The translations under genes and the position numbers were made by a program. The notes beneath the pieces are model-generated. The model had not been told where the DNA came from. It worked only from the letters and a program-made list of their open reading frames with translations, and searched no databases. From Serinus canaria (lineage: Eukaryota; Chordata; Aves; Passeriformes; Fringillidae), in contig NC_066323.1 of assembly GCF_022539315.1 (NCBI RefSeq), forward strand, positions 17,473,719-17,537,718: 64,000 bases of DNA, read 5' to 3'. Positions 1-11,853 of the stretch are shown here, piece after piece (positions within the stretch are counted from its first letter, which is position 1; the number at the start of each line of letters is the position of its first letter).

Positions 1-1874
1 AGCTGGTCAGTAACTCAAAATGGAACATAAAGACTTAACAGCAGCTTAAGACAGGGCACAAGGGTATTTTAGGATTCACTAAGTCATAATTTCCTTGGAA
101 CTGAAAAATCCATAGGGTCACAATTTTCCCTATGAAGCAGAAGGTTCTCAACTGAGAGTCCCACTGGTGTCTGTTCCAGTGAATTGCTGTGATGTGTTTG
201 TTGTGCTTTTGTGAGGAAAGTTGCTGAAATATCAGTCTGATCTGTATGGAAGGCTCAGAGATTCTAGAGAAGAAAAGAAATCATTTTCTGTACTATTTTT
301 TTCTTGATATCCAAAATCTCTTTCCAGTTTCAGGAATATGATCTAAGACTGCAAGAAGAAATGTGTCATGCATTAATCTCTGTGTGTCACATTTACACAC
401 TGTATGATTATATGGCACACACTGTCTGATGTGATACCTGCTCATTTGTTGGACCAAACCCACACTGTGTATATCAGATTAAAGAACATCTCTGCAGCTT
501 CAGAGGTTATGTGCTTACATCTGTTTACCTACACAGACACTGTATGGGTAATCCAGGGAAGTATTTTGCTTGGCTGGACTTCTCTTTTCCTTTCTCTGCA
601 CTGCCTAATCTTAGACAAGTTACTGCTCTAATCACTGATCCCCATGAAGAACAAGACAAAACAACACAAGAAAGCCCTAAGCAAATCTTTGGGAGCACAT
701 TGGTGTATTTTATATGGTAAAATGTTATCTGTTCTACAAGTTATTTTGAGGTGTTATATATTTTATAAGAGATGCATGCAGTTTTCATTGTCCCAGCTAA
801 ATTTCCAGTCCTTTAAAATGCAACTTAAGCCCAAGCATGTTGGGTCAGTTGAGAAGAGAAAATTTACATTCTCTGTTTCACTTCCTGAATGTCATTCCCA
901 TCTTTTTTTTGTCAGTTATTAAAATGCACAAAGCCACTGCTGCCAGCCCACTTATCCCCTGCCACACTGAATCAGTGTCTCCACAGAGAGTGTTTCCTGT
1001 GCTCTTGGAGCTGTCACAGATGGACTGGAAGAGCTGCTTTCTGGGGATGCAGTCCAGCAGGGGACACAGGCTCCAGTGACAGCAGTGGTGCACAATTAAC
1101 ATAGGCTAAAAGGGCACAAAGGAAATTGTGGAGCAGAGTGAAAAGCTGCAGAACCCTCAGCTGTAACTCACTCAGGGCTTTCCAATTCTCTTTGCAATAA
1201 GGCAAAAAGGCAAGTTAATAAAGCACTGAATATTTTGGTAAGGCAAACTATTGGGCTGTTTTTATATAGACTTATGAAATATCAATGGGCTAAGGCTGAC
1301 TTCCATATGAAAAATGTTCTTAGAATTTTTGGAACTCAAGTGATGAATTGTCTTGGATTTGTCATTCTTTGGTAAAGATTTACAAAACACAACCTCAGTT
1401 TTCTTGATCACTTTAATACCTTAAAAAAGAAAAATGTTCCCAAGGGATCTCTGCTGAGAAGGAGGTTTTGCTGTGAGTCCCTGTGCACTGCCACACTAAT
1501 CAATAGCTGTGACTGATTGCTGTAACTAATCCATAGCATATAGGACTGAAGCACGGAGAGTTTTTCAAAACTTTGTTCTGAGTCTCCCAGGAGGAGAGCA
1601 GCCCTTCCACTTGGACATGATGGGCTTATCCCAGCCTTTGCTCTGTACTGTGATTGCACAGTTCTGTCTGGGTGGGCATGAAAACCAGCCCTTGTCTGGT
1701 GTGTGACACTGCCTCCCCTCCTGAGCCCTGCAGCATCACTTTAACAGCCACGTGCTTGCCTGGTAAAATAAACTGCTCTAATGCTCTCCCCAGAAGCCCC
1801 TGCAGACTCTGGAACTCTTCTCCATTTTCAAGGTCACAACTCTGCTTGAGGTTGATAAATTCAAGAATTAATAA
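1..1874. other. Unannotated AT-rich unique DNA
   Basis: I see no recognisable gene or mobile element here. Open frames on both strands are short and unlike known proteins. A small inverted repeat (7-bp arms at 111-117 and 128-134) is present. The part from about 1640 to 1830 is more GC-rich than its surroundings, without CpG enrichment. A pyrimidine-rich acceptor-like site near 320-327 is followed by a short open stretch, but no good donor follows, so I do not call an exon. Confidence 0.6.
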
Positions 1875-2060
1875 TACTAAGCACTTTTCATCCAGGAGTG
1901 TCAAAGGTGAGAAGCCATTGTTAGTCCCATTTTTATCAAGGAGGAAATTGAGCTGTAGAAGTGACATGTACAAAATGATTTTGGAAGCCAGTGGTAGATC
2001 CAGGGAAAGAGCAGAGCTCTGTGCACTCAGCTTGCACTGTAGCCATTGCATCACTGCTTC
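1875..2060 (-). repeat. Ancient amniote MIR/L3-type SINE relic
   Basis: The segment reads like the core of an old MIR or CR1-L3-tail repeat. From left to right it has a GCACTTTTCATC-like block, a 'caaaggtgag' block, then CCATTTTTATCAAGGAGGAA, which resembles the family phrase for 'cccattttacagatgaggaa'. An 'aattgagctgtagaagtgac' phrase and a 'gccagtggtagatccaggg' phrase follow, matching the usual 'actgaggcacagagaagtga' and 'agtggcagagccaggaat' order. This order is the reverse complement of canonical MIR, hence the minus strand. Divergence is high, so the exact family is uncertain. Two overlapping open frames of about 180 codons cross this relic on opposite strands and are probably fortuitous. 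Confidence 0.5.
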
Positions 2061-3371
2061 GTGGTGCCTTTTGTGCAACAGCAAACTCTTGTTAAAGCTG
2101 AGATTTAAGTTCCACAAGAGCCAGGAAATTAAACTCTGCTGCACAGTGTGTTCATTGTACATTTTTATTGGACATGGCCTATACATTACCTAGTGATCAT
2201 CCTTCTCACAAAGGATAGTTTTCAGAGAGCCTTATATGCATATTTCTTTTGTCTTATTTGGGTAATACTGTTACTGCAAGCAAAACAGCAAACACTTCAT
2301 TATTCTAATTATCAGGACTGTACTAAGCAGGGTATTATCTATTATTTTGCCTTTTTAAAAATTACTTTATCAAATGTTTAGAATACAAACAAATGTCTTA
2401 AACACTTTTCTGGGATAGCCCAAAATTGATTCAGACACTTTAGAGCTCTCATGGAACATGAGAAAAGTAATGGGAAAGTATCCAGGGTGAAGACCTTCCC
2501 CTCTGGAACAGATCTCTTGTTATGCTCAGCTTTGACATTCCTTGAAAAAATGTTTTATTCAGCAAGGATCTTCTGTCTGTTCCCACCAGCCCCTTTTCCC
2601 CAAAGGATCTCTTGACTGTCTATTATAATTCTTGTTTCACTCACAAAACACTCCCTTGAAATGAGTACTTCTAACAAGCACCTCTATTCATGTAAGCACT
2701 CCAGAAAATCCTCTAGATGGTTAAGAGGAGATGCTGAAGAAACACTCAGAACCAGAGTAAAGCTTTTATCTGCCAGAAAATTCTGGGAGAGTTATTCTTG
2801 AGAAACACTGAATGCTCTGCCAGGCACATCAGCCACTATTTAGCCATTTAACAAGTAAAATAGCTTCAGGTACTGTCCTGTGCAGAATGTACAGATTAAC
2901 CTGGGGGCTGAGACAGGCAGGCTGATTCTTTGACAGGCTCTGGACAGGTCAGTTTTATTGTTAAAATCCTGACATTTCTTCTAGAAACAAACTGGGACGT
3001 TGTCCTCCATTTATAAAAATTAGTTTAAGCTTAAATTTAACATTAATTTTTTAACAGTTTCTCTCTACAAAAGCCAACCATTATATAATACACATTACCA
3101 CAGGAGTGCTCCTACCTATACTGATTTTATTGCCATGATTATTTTTCCCTAATCTTGAGCCCTTTTTTTTTTTTTTTCCTAATTTCAGCAATATTTTCAC
3201 TGAAATGCTTCTGTGTTGTCTCTGCTGCCTTGGACTGGGCCATTTGTAAATTGGTTTTGAAAGGGAACTTCACAGAGGAAGGAAAGTCTAAGAAACACAC
3301 TGCAATGGCAATGTAGGGGTTGGAGAGAAGTGGCAGAAATGCAGCCTGGAGGAATGAAAGGAGCTGCTCAC
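2061..3371. other. Unannotated unique DNA
   Basis: I see no gene or clear repeat here. The stretch is AT-rich, with a homopolymer T run at about 3163-3178 and a TTTAAGCTTAAA palindrome near 3024-3035. Frames are short and interrupted. Confidence 0.6.
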
Positions 3372-3458
3372 CTGTGTAGCCAGTGCAGCACATCCTCTGA
3401 GAGCTTCTCCACAGCAGCAGGGTACTCAGATCCTGACTTTTAGACACTCTGACCCTGC
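3372..3458 (-). other. Candidate exon, unidentified (low confidence)
   Basis: On the minus strand a pyrimidine-rich acceptor (CCAGTTCTCCTACAG) is followed by 87 bases. These end in a near-consensus donor, ACACAG|GTGAGCAG. One frame is open throughout, for 28 full codons plus split codons at both ends, giving equal intron phases on the two sides. The peptide is rich in Ser, Leu and Arg and does not resemble any family I know. Splice-like pairs of this quality also arise by chance in a window of this size, so this is a flag for comparison with transcripts and not a gene call. Confidence 0.15.
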
Positions 3459-4261
3459 CTGTAGGAGAACTGGGTCAGCTTTGATTTTGCAGAAGCATTT
3501 TCAGTCCATCCCACCTGTCACTCCCTGGAGGACAGGCCTTGTCACCTGCTTGGAGTGGCACTTTCTGCCTTTCCTGTTTCCTTGACCTGCCATTTAGAAT
3601 TTCTACTACTCTGCTCATTTAAATCACAATTATTTTGGCCTAGAAATAACTCTATAATAATAATTTCTACTAACATTTTCCTTTTTTTTCTCTCTCTGCC
3701 TCTAATTTCCTTTAGAGATTCCAAATCTTTAGTTGAGTAATGTGGCAATTTCCCATGTTAACAAACAGGACAACTACCACTAGAGGGCTTGAATAAGGAC
3801 TCAAACCTTACCTCTGTTACACCTTTTACAATCTGGAGTGATTTCATGGAAATTGTAGTTGCCCATTTTGCTTTAAATTTGAAAGACAGGATGACAGGGT
3901 TTCTTTTTATTTTAAATTAAATCGAAGTTCAGCTTAATAAATCATGTAGGTGATTTGGTTCTCTAAAGTTCTGTTAAAAAGGAGACAGAAATTTTCTGAG
4001 ACAGCACTTGGAAAATGAAAGCTCCTCTTAGTTGTGAAGACCAAGGTTTACTCTTTAAAGTCAGTTTGCAGCCTGGTCCTTTAAATGCCTTTAAGGTGGC
4101 TGTGTTTAAGGACAGAAACTCTCATGTGAGCCAAGGGGACCCAGGGGTGCTCCTGTGCACCAGAATTCACCCTGGCTCAAACTCTAACCCACAGAAACAA
4201 AACTTCTGCAGGGTCTAATGACTAAAATTCATTTGGTAACACTTAGCACCTACCACTTTGG
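3459..4261. other. Unannotated unique DNA
   Basis: I recognise nothing here. A polypyrimidine tract rich in T and CT lies at about 3677-3716. Frames are short. Confidence 0.6.
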
Positions 4262-4345
4262 GTCCATCTTCAAAGAGCTGAGCTAATAGCAGCTAATTTA
4301 ATCTTCAAACAAGCTGAGTGAGGAGCATCTTCATTGCTGTTGAAC
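4262..4345 (-). repeat. Possible MIR-like relic (weak)
   Basis: The order 'ctaatttaatcttcaaacaa', then 'gctgagtgaggagcatcttc', then 'gaactgggggcagag' resembles the MIR/L3 phrase 'ttaatcctcacaacaccctgtgaggtaggtattatt...aaactgaggcacagag'. Similarity is low and partial. It could be chance. Confidence 0.28.
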
Positions 4346-5209
4346 TGGGGGCAGAGCAAGGGGAGGGCACTGCAGAGAAACACAAACCAACACCTCCACC
4401 CTCACTTTGTGCCTCGCTAAGAGGAAAGGGGTTTAGTGGATTTAATCCTGGTGACTCTTCCCAAATCCTAAATAGCTGTTATTTTAAAATCTAAAGGTAA
4501 AATCAAGGTTACAAGAGGGAGGGGGGAGAGGTAAGGAAACTAAAAAAAAAGGAAAAATTATGTTTCTATGGGCCTGGAAACACATTCCCTGTTATAGGAG
4601 ATGTATAAACTATCCAGGAGGAGAGACATTTCTGTTCCTTCTCCCCAGAGCCTTGGTTCTCAAGGGCCTCATTTATCCCCATCCACATTACTTTAAAAGG
4701 AAACAAAGCCTGTGGAGCTGGGCACCTTCAGCAGCCTGCTCTACCATGGGATCCCTTCCATGGGAATACCCTGAGGTGGCTTAAGTGGGCAAAGGATAGC
4801 ACAGTAAAATGGGAAAAATGCCAGAAACAGAGAACAGAGAGAGGAGCAAATGTAAAACCTACAAAGGAACAAGGTATTTGCTTCTAAATCAAAGATGAAT
4901 CCTGGCTGGAGGCTTATTTGAGTTCATGAAGCTATTGACAGGTCTTCAGGTAAAACTATCAAAAATCTAGAGGTCTGGGCTCACAGAAAGAGGGGCTTGA
5001 TGAATTTCTGCAGTTTGTGTTCAGCCTTCTCTCAAGTCTGCAGTAGGTTTGAATTAATAAGCAGATGCAAAATTAGCAAATTCAAGGCTTATTCTCAGGT
5101 GCTCAAGTTTAAGAACACATCGAGTAGCAGCATCTCCAGAAAGAGAATTAGTGGATAATTTGTTTTCTGCCATTGCAAATCCAAAACCAAGCATGGACTG
5201 TAAGTACTT
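4346..5209. other. Unannotated unique DNA with a polypurine tract
   Basis: I see no gene here. A purine-rich block at about 4513-4558 has a GAGGGAGGGGGGAGAGG core followed by A runs. It is the only notable feature and could adopt triplex or G-rich structure. The purine-rich bias continues weakly to about 4860. Confidence 0.55.
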
Positions 5210-5244
5210 GTGTGTGTATATATCCATATATATATATATATATG
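5210..5244 (+). repeat. Compound TG/TA microsatellite
   Basis: A short TG run (TGTGTGTATATATCC) passes into an uninterrupted TA run at about 5226-5243. Simple sequence of this kind is probably length-variable. A chance open frame crosses it and should be ignored. Confidence 0.9.
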
Positions 5245-7222
5245 CATAAAATTAACACTAGTTTTAAGCAAACAATCCAGTTTAAATTCAATAACACCTG
5301 GTTTTTCACAAACACACCTCTACATATTAATATGTTTAAGTGTGAGTTTCTGCAGGAATTGCAAAAAAGCTTAGGTCAAGTGAGATGATTTGTTTAAGGA
5401 TTCTAGTGGTTTTAGGTGTTATACTTTAAGCAATACTTCCTGGAACTTGAAACAAAAGATATTTTGAATTAGAAAATTAGAACTTCTTGCTTTAGGAATG
5501 AAAAAAAAACCCCTTTTTTATTAAAAATAAATTAAAACGCTTTTATTATTATTATTATTCTTCAAATATCAGGGTGGGGTTTTCTTAATGAGTATTTTAT
5601 TGCCTAGATTTTTACACAGGAGAGAGCCACTATATATCTTTACAATGCTGGGCAATTTGCCATGTTGTTCCATACTCCAACACCTTGGCTCCAGTCCTCC
5701 CTGGCAATGACTGGTCCAGTAGAGCAACAATCCCTCCTGTCAGCCAAGTCAGGATTTCTGCAAAGTGTGTTGGTCATTTCCCCTGTGCACCTCCTGCCTC
5801 TGCTTCCTCACATGCAGAGCTTCAGGAGATCCAGGGTTGTTATGGGATTCCACAGCTCAGGGCACATGATAATGAAAAGCACAAATCTCCTTCATCTCTT
5901 CCCCTTGCATGTCTTTTTTGTGATGATTCCACTACATGAACCCTCCCTGCAATGCTCAAAATGCTGCACGCTGCTGTAGCAGTGTGTATTTTTTCAAGCT
6001 GGCTCATTTTCCTGGCCTTGCTCTTGTCATGGATCCAGCTCAGGTGAAAATGAAAAATGATATAACAATACAACATTAGCCATTGCTTTGGAGGATAGGT
6101 ACAGGGCAGAAATTCTGGGTGCCTCAGGCAGGTAAGCAGTAATAGGTTACCAGCCTGAGGCATTCACTCAAAGAGCAGTGATGCTCCCTTCTATGTCTGT
6201 AACAAAAAAATCTTGGAAGAGGAAGAGGTGTAATGTGATCACAGAGGGCTCAGAAATGTATTCATTGCTCTGCTTTGTCTTTGTAAATCTTTCCAATGTT
6301 CAGCAGGACAGCTGTGCTGTAGCTGCTAGCTATTAGGGCTGCACACTGCTTTTCAGATTTACAGCTGTGTGCTTGTCATTTCCAGATGCAGTTTTACTAA
6401 GACAGTCACTCAGGAAACGTTGTGAGAAGCAGCAGGTTTCCAGTAAAACATGCCCATAAACACCACGGTTGCTGGCAAAATAAGACTTACACCCAGATGC
6501 TTCAGGAGAAAAACAGTCTATTCTTTGTTCCCTTTTACCCTGAGGGTTCAGCTGAGCTCCATAAATATGTACAATGGAGAGCCCATCCTGGTGGACAGGA
6601 CACGCAATTCCCCCCTCTCTCAGATGCTGCTGCTGTTTCTGCTGCATGGATCTGTACAAGGATTCTGTCTGAGGCCAATAAATCAGAGAGCTGTTTCAAT
6701 CAAAACTCAAATCGTGGGCTCTGTGGTTATTTTTGCTCTCAGCTCAGCTGTGGCTGGTGGAAAACTGGACTTCAGCTGAGAAATTCAAGAATCCAGAGAG
6801 TGAAATGCACAAAACTCTTGCTGTTTTTGAGTTATCCCAACAATACCCATTGCCAGTTCCATCAGACTCTGGAAACAGCAGAGTGCAGCACCAAAATTGC
6901 AAAGATTTAATTGGCACCTGACAAAGGATAAGCAAGGTGGGGACCACGGGCTGCTCAGGTACTTCTGTCTTGCTGCTGCTGGATGAAAGCACTGACCAGC
7001 ATCAGGGAGTTTTGGATGCTGCATTTTGCACATCAAGGTTAAAACTGGGACTGGTAACAATAGATCACATGACAGTTTTTTCTCATTTGTTTCCTTCAGC
7101 TTTTCTTAAGTGAAAGGATTTCCTCAATCAGTTTCCACTCAGGAAGCAAGCAGCATCCCGTGGAAGGTAGGAGCTGTATGTGTCTGTGTTGATATTTGCC
7201 CCTGGTAATGAGGGGAAGGGTT
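5245..7222. other. Unannotated unique DNA with a TTA microsatellite
   Basis: A (TTA)n run lies at about 5543-5559, next to A- and T-rich homopolymers (5503-5520). The rest is unique sequence with short overlapping frames on both strands, the longest about 160 codons at 6422-6910. None has a recognisable domain or family signature. Confidence 0.55.
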
Positions 7223-8228
7223 TGTAGTCTGCTTCATTTCAGTTGGAGCCAGGGGCCCACCAAGTTGCTCTGTCATTCCCCTCATCAGCTGGACAGGGGA
7301 GATAAAATATAACAAAATTCTCCTGAGCTGAGATAAGGACTGGGAGAGATCCCCCACCAGTTACCAACCTGTGTTGGCAAAACAGACTCAACTCGGGGGA
7401 AATTAATTGAATTTATTACTAATCAAATCAGGATAATAGAAAAAAAACCCAAATCTTGTAACACCTTCCCCCAACCCTCCTTCCTTCCCATTTTTATTGC
7501 CTCCTCCCTGGCAGTGACACAGGGGAATGGATTGGAGGTTTTGGTTAGTTTATCACACATTGCTTCTTCCACTGCTTCCTCCTCAGGGAGAGGACTCCTC
7601 ACACTCTCCCACTACTACAGGAGGTGAGATTCTCCATGAACTTCTCCACCAAAAGTCTAGAGGGTGCAGTTCTCCATCAGCTGCTCCAATGGAAGTCCCT
7701 CACACAGGCTACAGTCCTTTGGGACAGACTGCTCCACTGTGGGTCCCCCACAGGGTCACAAGTCCTGCCAGCAATACTGACCCAGAGGGGCACCCCAGGG
7801 GATCACAGCCTATTAGGGCATCCCTCCTGCTTCATATGGGGTTGTCCACGGGCTGCAGGTGGATGGATCTCTGCTCCCCAGCACCTCCAGGGTCTGCAGG
7901 GCCACAGCTGCCCCAGCAGGGGCTGCAGAGGAATCCCAGCTCCTCTGCCTGACCAAGCTCCTGCCCCTCCTTCTGCACTGCTGGGGGCTGCAGGACATTT
8001 GCTCTCCCACACCTCACCCCTTCCCCAGGTGCAGCTCTGCAGGTTTTTTTCCCTTTCCTTAACCCATTTTCCTGGAGGTGCTGCCCTGCTGCTGAGGGGC
8101 TCAGCCCTGGCCAGCAGGGGATGTGTCCTGTGCTCCTTTGGACACAGGGGAAGCTTCTGGCACCTCCTCAGAGAAGTCACCCCTGTGGCTCCCCTGTTCC
8201 CCAGACCTTGCCATGCAAACCCAGTACA
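7223..8228 (-). mobile_element. Solo LTR of an avian endogenous retrovirus
   Basis: From recall of avian genomes this roughly 1 kb block is a diverged copy of a common bird ERV long terminal repeat, inserted on the minus strand. On the minus strand it begins TGTACTGGGTTTGCATGGCA and ends near the dinucleotide CA at 7223-7224 (TG on plus). Internally it has the characteristic GC-rich middle with repeated 'gggctgcag' and 'ctgctcc' phrases, then a 3' part carrying a polyadenylation signal AATAAA (minus strand, 7412-7417) beside AATTAATTTCC. There is no internal gag-pol-env next to it, so it looks like a solo LTR. I found no clear target-site duplication. Chance open frames of up to 237 codons inside it (7624-8337 and others) reflect its GC-rich, stop-poor sequence and are not genes. 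I cannot assign the ERV class. Confidence 0.7.
7412..7417 (-). promoter_or_regulatory. Polyadenylation signal of the solo LTR
   Basis: The minus strand reads AATAAA, next to an AT-rich stretch about 190 bases before the LTR 3' end. Its position matches the R/U5 part expected of a retroviral LTR. I do not know whether this old, diverged copy still functions. Confidence 0.45.
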
Positions 8229-9298
8229 AACAGAGCACTTTATCTTTCTCCCTCATCTCTCTGATGGAGCAGGGCATTTATTTTTCTGGCGAGTGTTGTG
8301 TTTTCTTTGCAGCCTGTGTACCCCCTCTGTAGCATAGAAATAATTTCCTTACAGCTGTTTTTACAGTGCAGGGCAAAAGTTGATGTATTCATTACCAAGG
8401 CTCCCCAGGCATTTTTTTGTGCAATTTCCAGAGATGTACTGAATGAAAGACATCCACTGCCAGCTTGTCAGCCCAAGCAGGGACTGTGCAGTCCTGCTCA
8501 GCCAGTGCCTTGTCTCCTGACTCCTGCCTGCTCTCCAGTGGCTTTGCAAAAAAGCAGGGAGGGCTGGAGAGCCAATTGGTGACAAATTGAAATGTAGAAG
8601 TGCAGCTGGGGGCAGGTCCTGCCCTGCACCCTGATCTCCACCCCTCCAGATCCTCACTCACTTTGTGGAGTGCTTCAGCAGCTCCTCCTCTTTGCTGGGC
8701 AGCTAATTAAAATGTAGGAGATGTACCAGCCACATATCAATAATGCTGAAATGCACAAATATTGCACCTACTACGTGTTGACCAGAGCTGATACCTCTTG
8801 AAGGAGAAAAAATGTATTACCCTGAGGATTACAAGAAAAAAAAATGTTGGCATAAACTGCTTGGAATTGTGAGCTGAGAAGTTTATTCCCAGCCACTGTC
8901 AGATTCTTTTCCTAAAGGATGACGAGCTTCATCACAAATGGAAATCTCTCTTGCTTTAGTAGCTTTTTTTGTGATCTGGCTTCTCTCACTCTTTCTGCAT
9001 GGAAATGCTCCCCTCATGAATGTTTTTACTTCTTTCCCACTTTATTTTTTCAGGTGTGCCTTGAGATTGGCAAGCCAGTGCATAAAATACCAAACTCTGG
9101 AAATTTCAAAATAGGATTTTTTCGCAGTCTGTAATAGAAAAATGTTTATTTATGCATTTTAATAAAACATTTTGCAGAGTTTTAGGATTGTCTTCCTCAT
9201 TTCTTTCTCTCTGCATATTTCCTTTTTTTTTGCCACTGGGTACTGAGTTTCAGACTAGTAAGGCTTCATCGCATTTCCATCTCAAATTTAGATTTCAA
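8229..9298. other. Unannotated unique DNA
   Basis: I recognise no gene or repeat. A moderately GC-rich part (8440-8700) is followed by AT-rich DNA. Frames on both strands are under 100 codons with no family resemblance. Confidence 0.6.
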
Positions 9299-9299
9299 T

Positions 9300-9394
9300 T
9301 TTACTTTTTAGTGAAGTAAAGCTGTGAACCTTTACTCTTTTTAGTGAAGTGTAGCTGTGAACTCTTTAAAATATTTATTTATTTATTTATTTTC
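9300..9394 (+). repeat. 33-bp tandem duplication plus (TTTA)n microsatellite
   Basis: The phrase TTTTTAGTGAAGT...AGCTGTGAAC occurs twice in tandem, at about 9301-9329 and 9331-9362. The two copies differ by a few substitutions and a short insertion. Immediately after, 9371-9392 is a run of TTTA/ATTT units. This looks like slippage-generated local duplication. Confidence 0.8.
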
Positions 9395-11164
9395 TGAAGT
9401 TTCTATTCCTCTATGCAGCTTCAACAGCCATAAATCAAGAGATTTCAGCCTTGTCTCACACTGTTTTTTGTCATGTTTCTCCTCCCATGACTGTCCAGTG
9501 AGCATCCCAGCCAAAGCATTCCTTGCCCTGATCACACTTCTCACCTTTTGTACCTATTCCAAGCTTTCTCCAAGGTGTTGTAGCCTAGCACAGCTTTGGC
9601 CATGAGGTCCCCCAGAGCTGGCCACAGGAGCAGTTGTGAGCTGGGCTCTGATGCTCCTGCGTGTTAATGCAGCTTCAGCCTCCCTCAGTTTCCCTGACCT
9701 TGGCTTTGGTGCAGGCAAACCACATCCTGAGAGACCTGCAGTGGAGAAAAAGGCAAAGAAAGGGAATTGATTGAAAAAGGTAATTAATGCAAACAGGAAG
9801 GATTGCCAGAATTGCCTGCTTGTAGTTCTGAGTGAGAGGTTTCATTCTATCAGCAGAGAGTGCATCCAGGTCAAAGTTAAAAATAGTAAGATAAATGTTT
9901 ACCTGGAGTGAGTGTGAATAAAAAGGTATCAGTGAAGATTCTCTGGAGCTGCCTTTCAAGGCAGATCCAGCTCTGAACTTCTGTATCTGCTGTGGAGTTA
10001 GATGGTACAGGGTCAACACGATGTCTTTTGAATCATTAATTGAGGTGGATGCCTAAAGTTGATTAGGCAGTTAAAGCTCAGTGGGAGAAAGGATTCTTTG
10101 CCTCTTGTTTGCTGCTTTCAGGGATTGTGTTGATTACACCACGCAGGCAGGGAAGGGTGAAGCACAGTGGTTAGGTCACCTTAATGAGGGCAAATAAAAT
10201 GTGTTTCTTTCAAAGAGGTAGAGAACCTTTTTAATTAGACATTTGTGGAACACTATTACTTTTTTATAGGTTATTTTTATGGAGGTTGTTTTCTCAGGAA
10301 TCTCCATTTAACAGAGGGATGCTTTATGTGGTGTGTTCTGGTTTTGTGCATGGAGGCAGACTTTTTATTTTTTAATTTTTCTTCTCTGGAGCAAGAAATA
10401 TATATAACATATATAGTATTTATACCTGCTCTTTGAGTCACACCCTTTCTGTGACTCAGAAGTAACAGAAATAGCAGCTTTTCATACACACCATTTCCCA
10501 CAAAGGGATCCTTCTGGGGGGATCTGTTTGGTTGTGCTTTGTAGTTTCATATGTCTGCACTCCGCAGTAAAAGGTCTATAAAAATTCCTTTATCGTTATT
10601 TTAATAGATGAACCTTTCTCATGCAAAAATGTTTAAAACAAAGAAGCAGCCTACTGTATCCATATATCAACTTTATTTTGAAATGAAATTAGAAAATTTA
10701 GGGATTTTGTAAAGGTTTTGAAAATTTTCACATCCTTGAATTTTTGTTGTGAAATAATTTAGAATAGAGTTGGAAAGAAACCTGAATGGGTTGAACTTGG
10801 AGACCAAATGCTTGATCACTACAGATGTCTGTCCATCTTCTGAAAGGAGAAACTTCCCAAGGAGGTTCCCTGAGGGATGTATGTGGATGTCTGAAAAGAG
10901 AGGAATAAGAAACAAAACAAGCAAGCAGGGAGCTCCCTCTGCATTTGATGATTTAACCAGAACAAACACGTGTGTTAAATGTCACACTTCATCAGGACTT
11001 CATGTGCAGATGCCATGAGGATGTCTGGAGGAGACAGTTGGAGTTTCCATTCCAGCTTCTGGGGCTGGATTTCTAAAGCTTTTCTTTCAAAGCAGAGCTG
11101 CCATGGAGGAGCTAATGCCCTTATTTAATATAATAACGCTGTGATTAATATATCCTGTCAGTGT
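9395..11164. other. Unannotated AT-rich DNA
   Basis: I see no gene here. An open frame of 114 codons on the minus strand (9675-10019) has no recognisable motif. The DNA contains short TA-rich runs near 10395-10422. Confidence 0.55.
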
Positions 11165-11275
11165 GTGGGAAACCTGAATTCAATTTCCTCGTCTGCCTGA
11201 GGGATTTGAACTCCAGACCACACAAAGTGACCTGATCAGCAAGCCAAGCTATTTTGTGGGTGAAGAAGACTCTCT
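11165..11275. repeat. Possible ancient amniote SINE/L3 relic
   Basis: The phrases 'gaattcaatttcctcgtctg', 'gcctgagggatttgaactcc' and 'aagccaagctatttt' follow the order of an old reptile/bird repeat phrase. That phrase runs 'gttcaattcccactctgcctgatgcagagcagggacttgaacccaggtctc...taaccactgggctat'. Similarity is partial, and I base it on memory of reptile genomes. It may include tRNA-derived SINE sequence. Confidence 0.35.
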
Positions 11276-11435
11276 TCATACTCAGTCACCCAAGCAAGGT
11301 GCTAAGCCAGGTGTGGAGGAGGCTGGTTGCTCTGATATCTGGTGTTCAGAAAGCACAGAGCCTTGAGCACAGCTTCTCCCACTCTGAGCAGTGCCTCTGG
11401 CAGGAGCTGGGTGCCCAGACTGCCTGGTCCAGCCC

Positions 11436-11600
11436 TCAGTGGGCACTGGCTGAGAGCTGCTCTGGGCTCTGCAGATGCAGCACGTGGATGTGCTCCCCCT
11501 CACAATCCAGCACCAGTGTGTCAGGCTTCTCCCTGCTGTCCAGAAGCTTTAGGGAGCAGGACATGCCAAAAATCCAATAGGCTGAGGCAACCATGGGTTG
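11436..11600 (-). other. Coding-like fragment, unidentified (possible exon or pseudogene)
   Basis: On the minus strand an open frame ends in a stop near 11436. Its last 40 or so codons (about 11436-11555) look coding by composition: acidic and basic residues, Leu/Val-rich strands, and many C/G third positions (for example the residues REKPDTLVLDCEGEHIHVLH). An acceptor-like site, TGTCCTGCTCCCTAAAG, lies just before this part on the minus strand. Beyond the stop, another frame continues for about 30 codons with a similar look, which would suit a frameshifted pseudogene. The strand-like pattern is faintly like the end of a PH-type domain, but this is only an impression. No family is identified. 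Confidence 0.25.
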
Positions 11601-11853
11601 CAAGTTTGGTGTGGGCACAGGAATGCACCCAGAGCTTTTCACAGGGTCAAGGCAAGAACCTGTCTCAGCTGAAGGAAAGGCTGAGATTTCTTGATCAGAG
11701 TTTGCAGGGCAATGCCATGCCTGGCTGATTGCATTGGCTAGGGTGGCCTACTGTTCCAACTCACAGTTATAACTATTACATGTTATTGGCCCCTTAGTTA
11801 TTTTCATTCCCAGGGCCACTACAGCTCTGAAACCAATTGTGGACGTGTGTGGG

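Noticed and set aside
328..430. Acceptor-like site with a short open stretch after it
   Set aside because: No good donor follows, and the peptide is short and unrecognised.
1626..2193. Overlapping 186- and 179-codon frames on opposite strands
   Set aside because: Both cross an old SINE relic, have no recognised domain, and cannot both be coding. Length alone is not evidence.
7624..8337. Open frame of 237 codons, plus strand, and overlapping minus-strand frames
   Set aside because: It lies within the GC-rich part of the recognised solo LTR, antisense to it. The low stop density there makes long chance frames likely.
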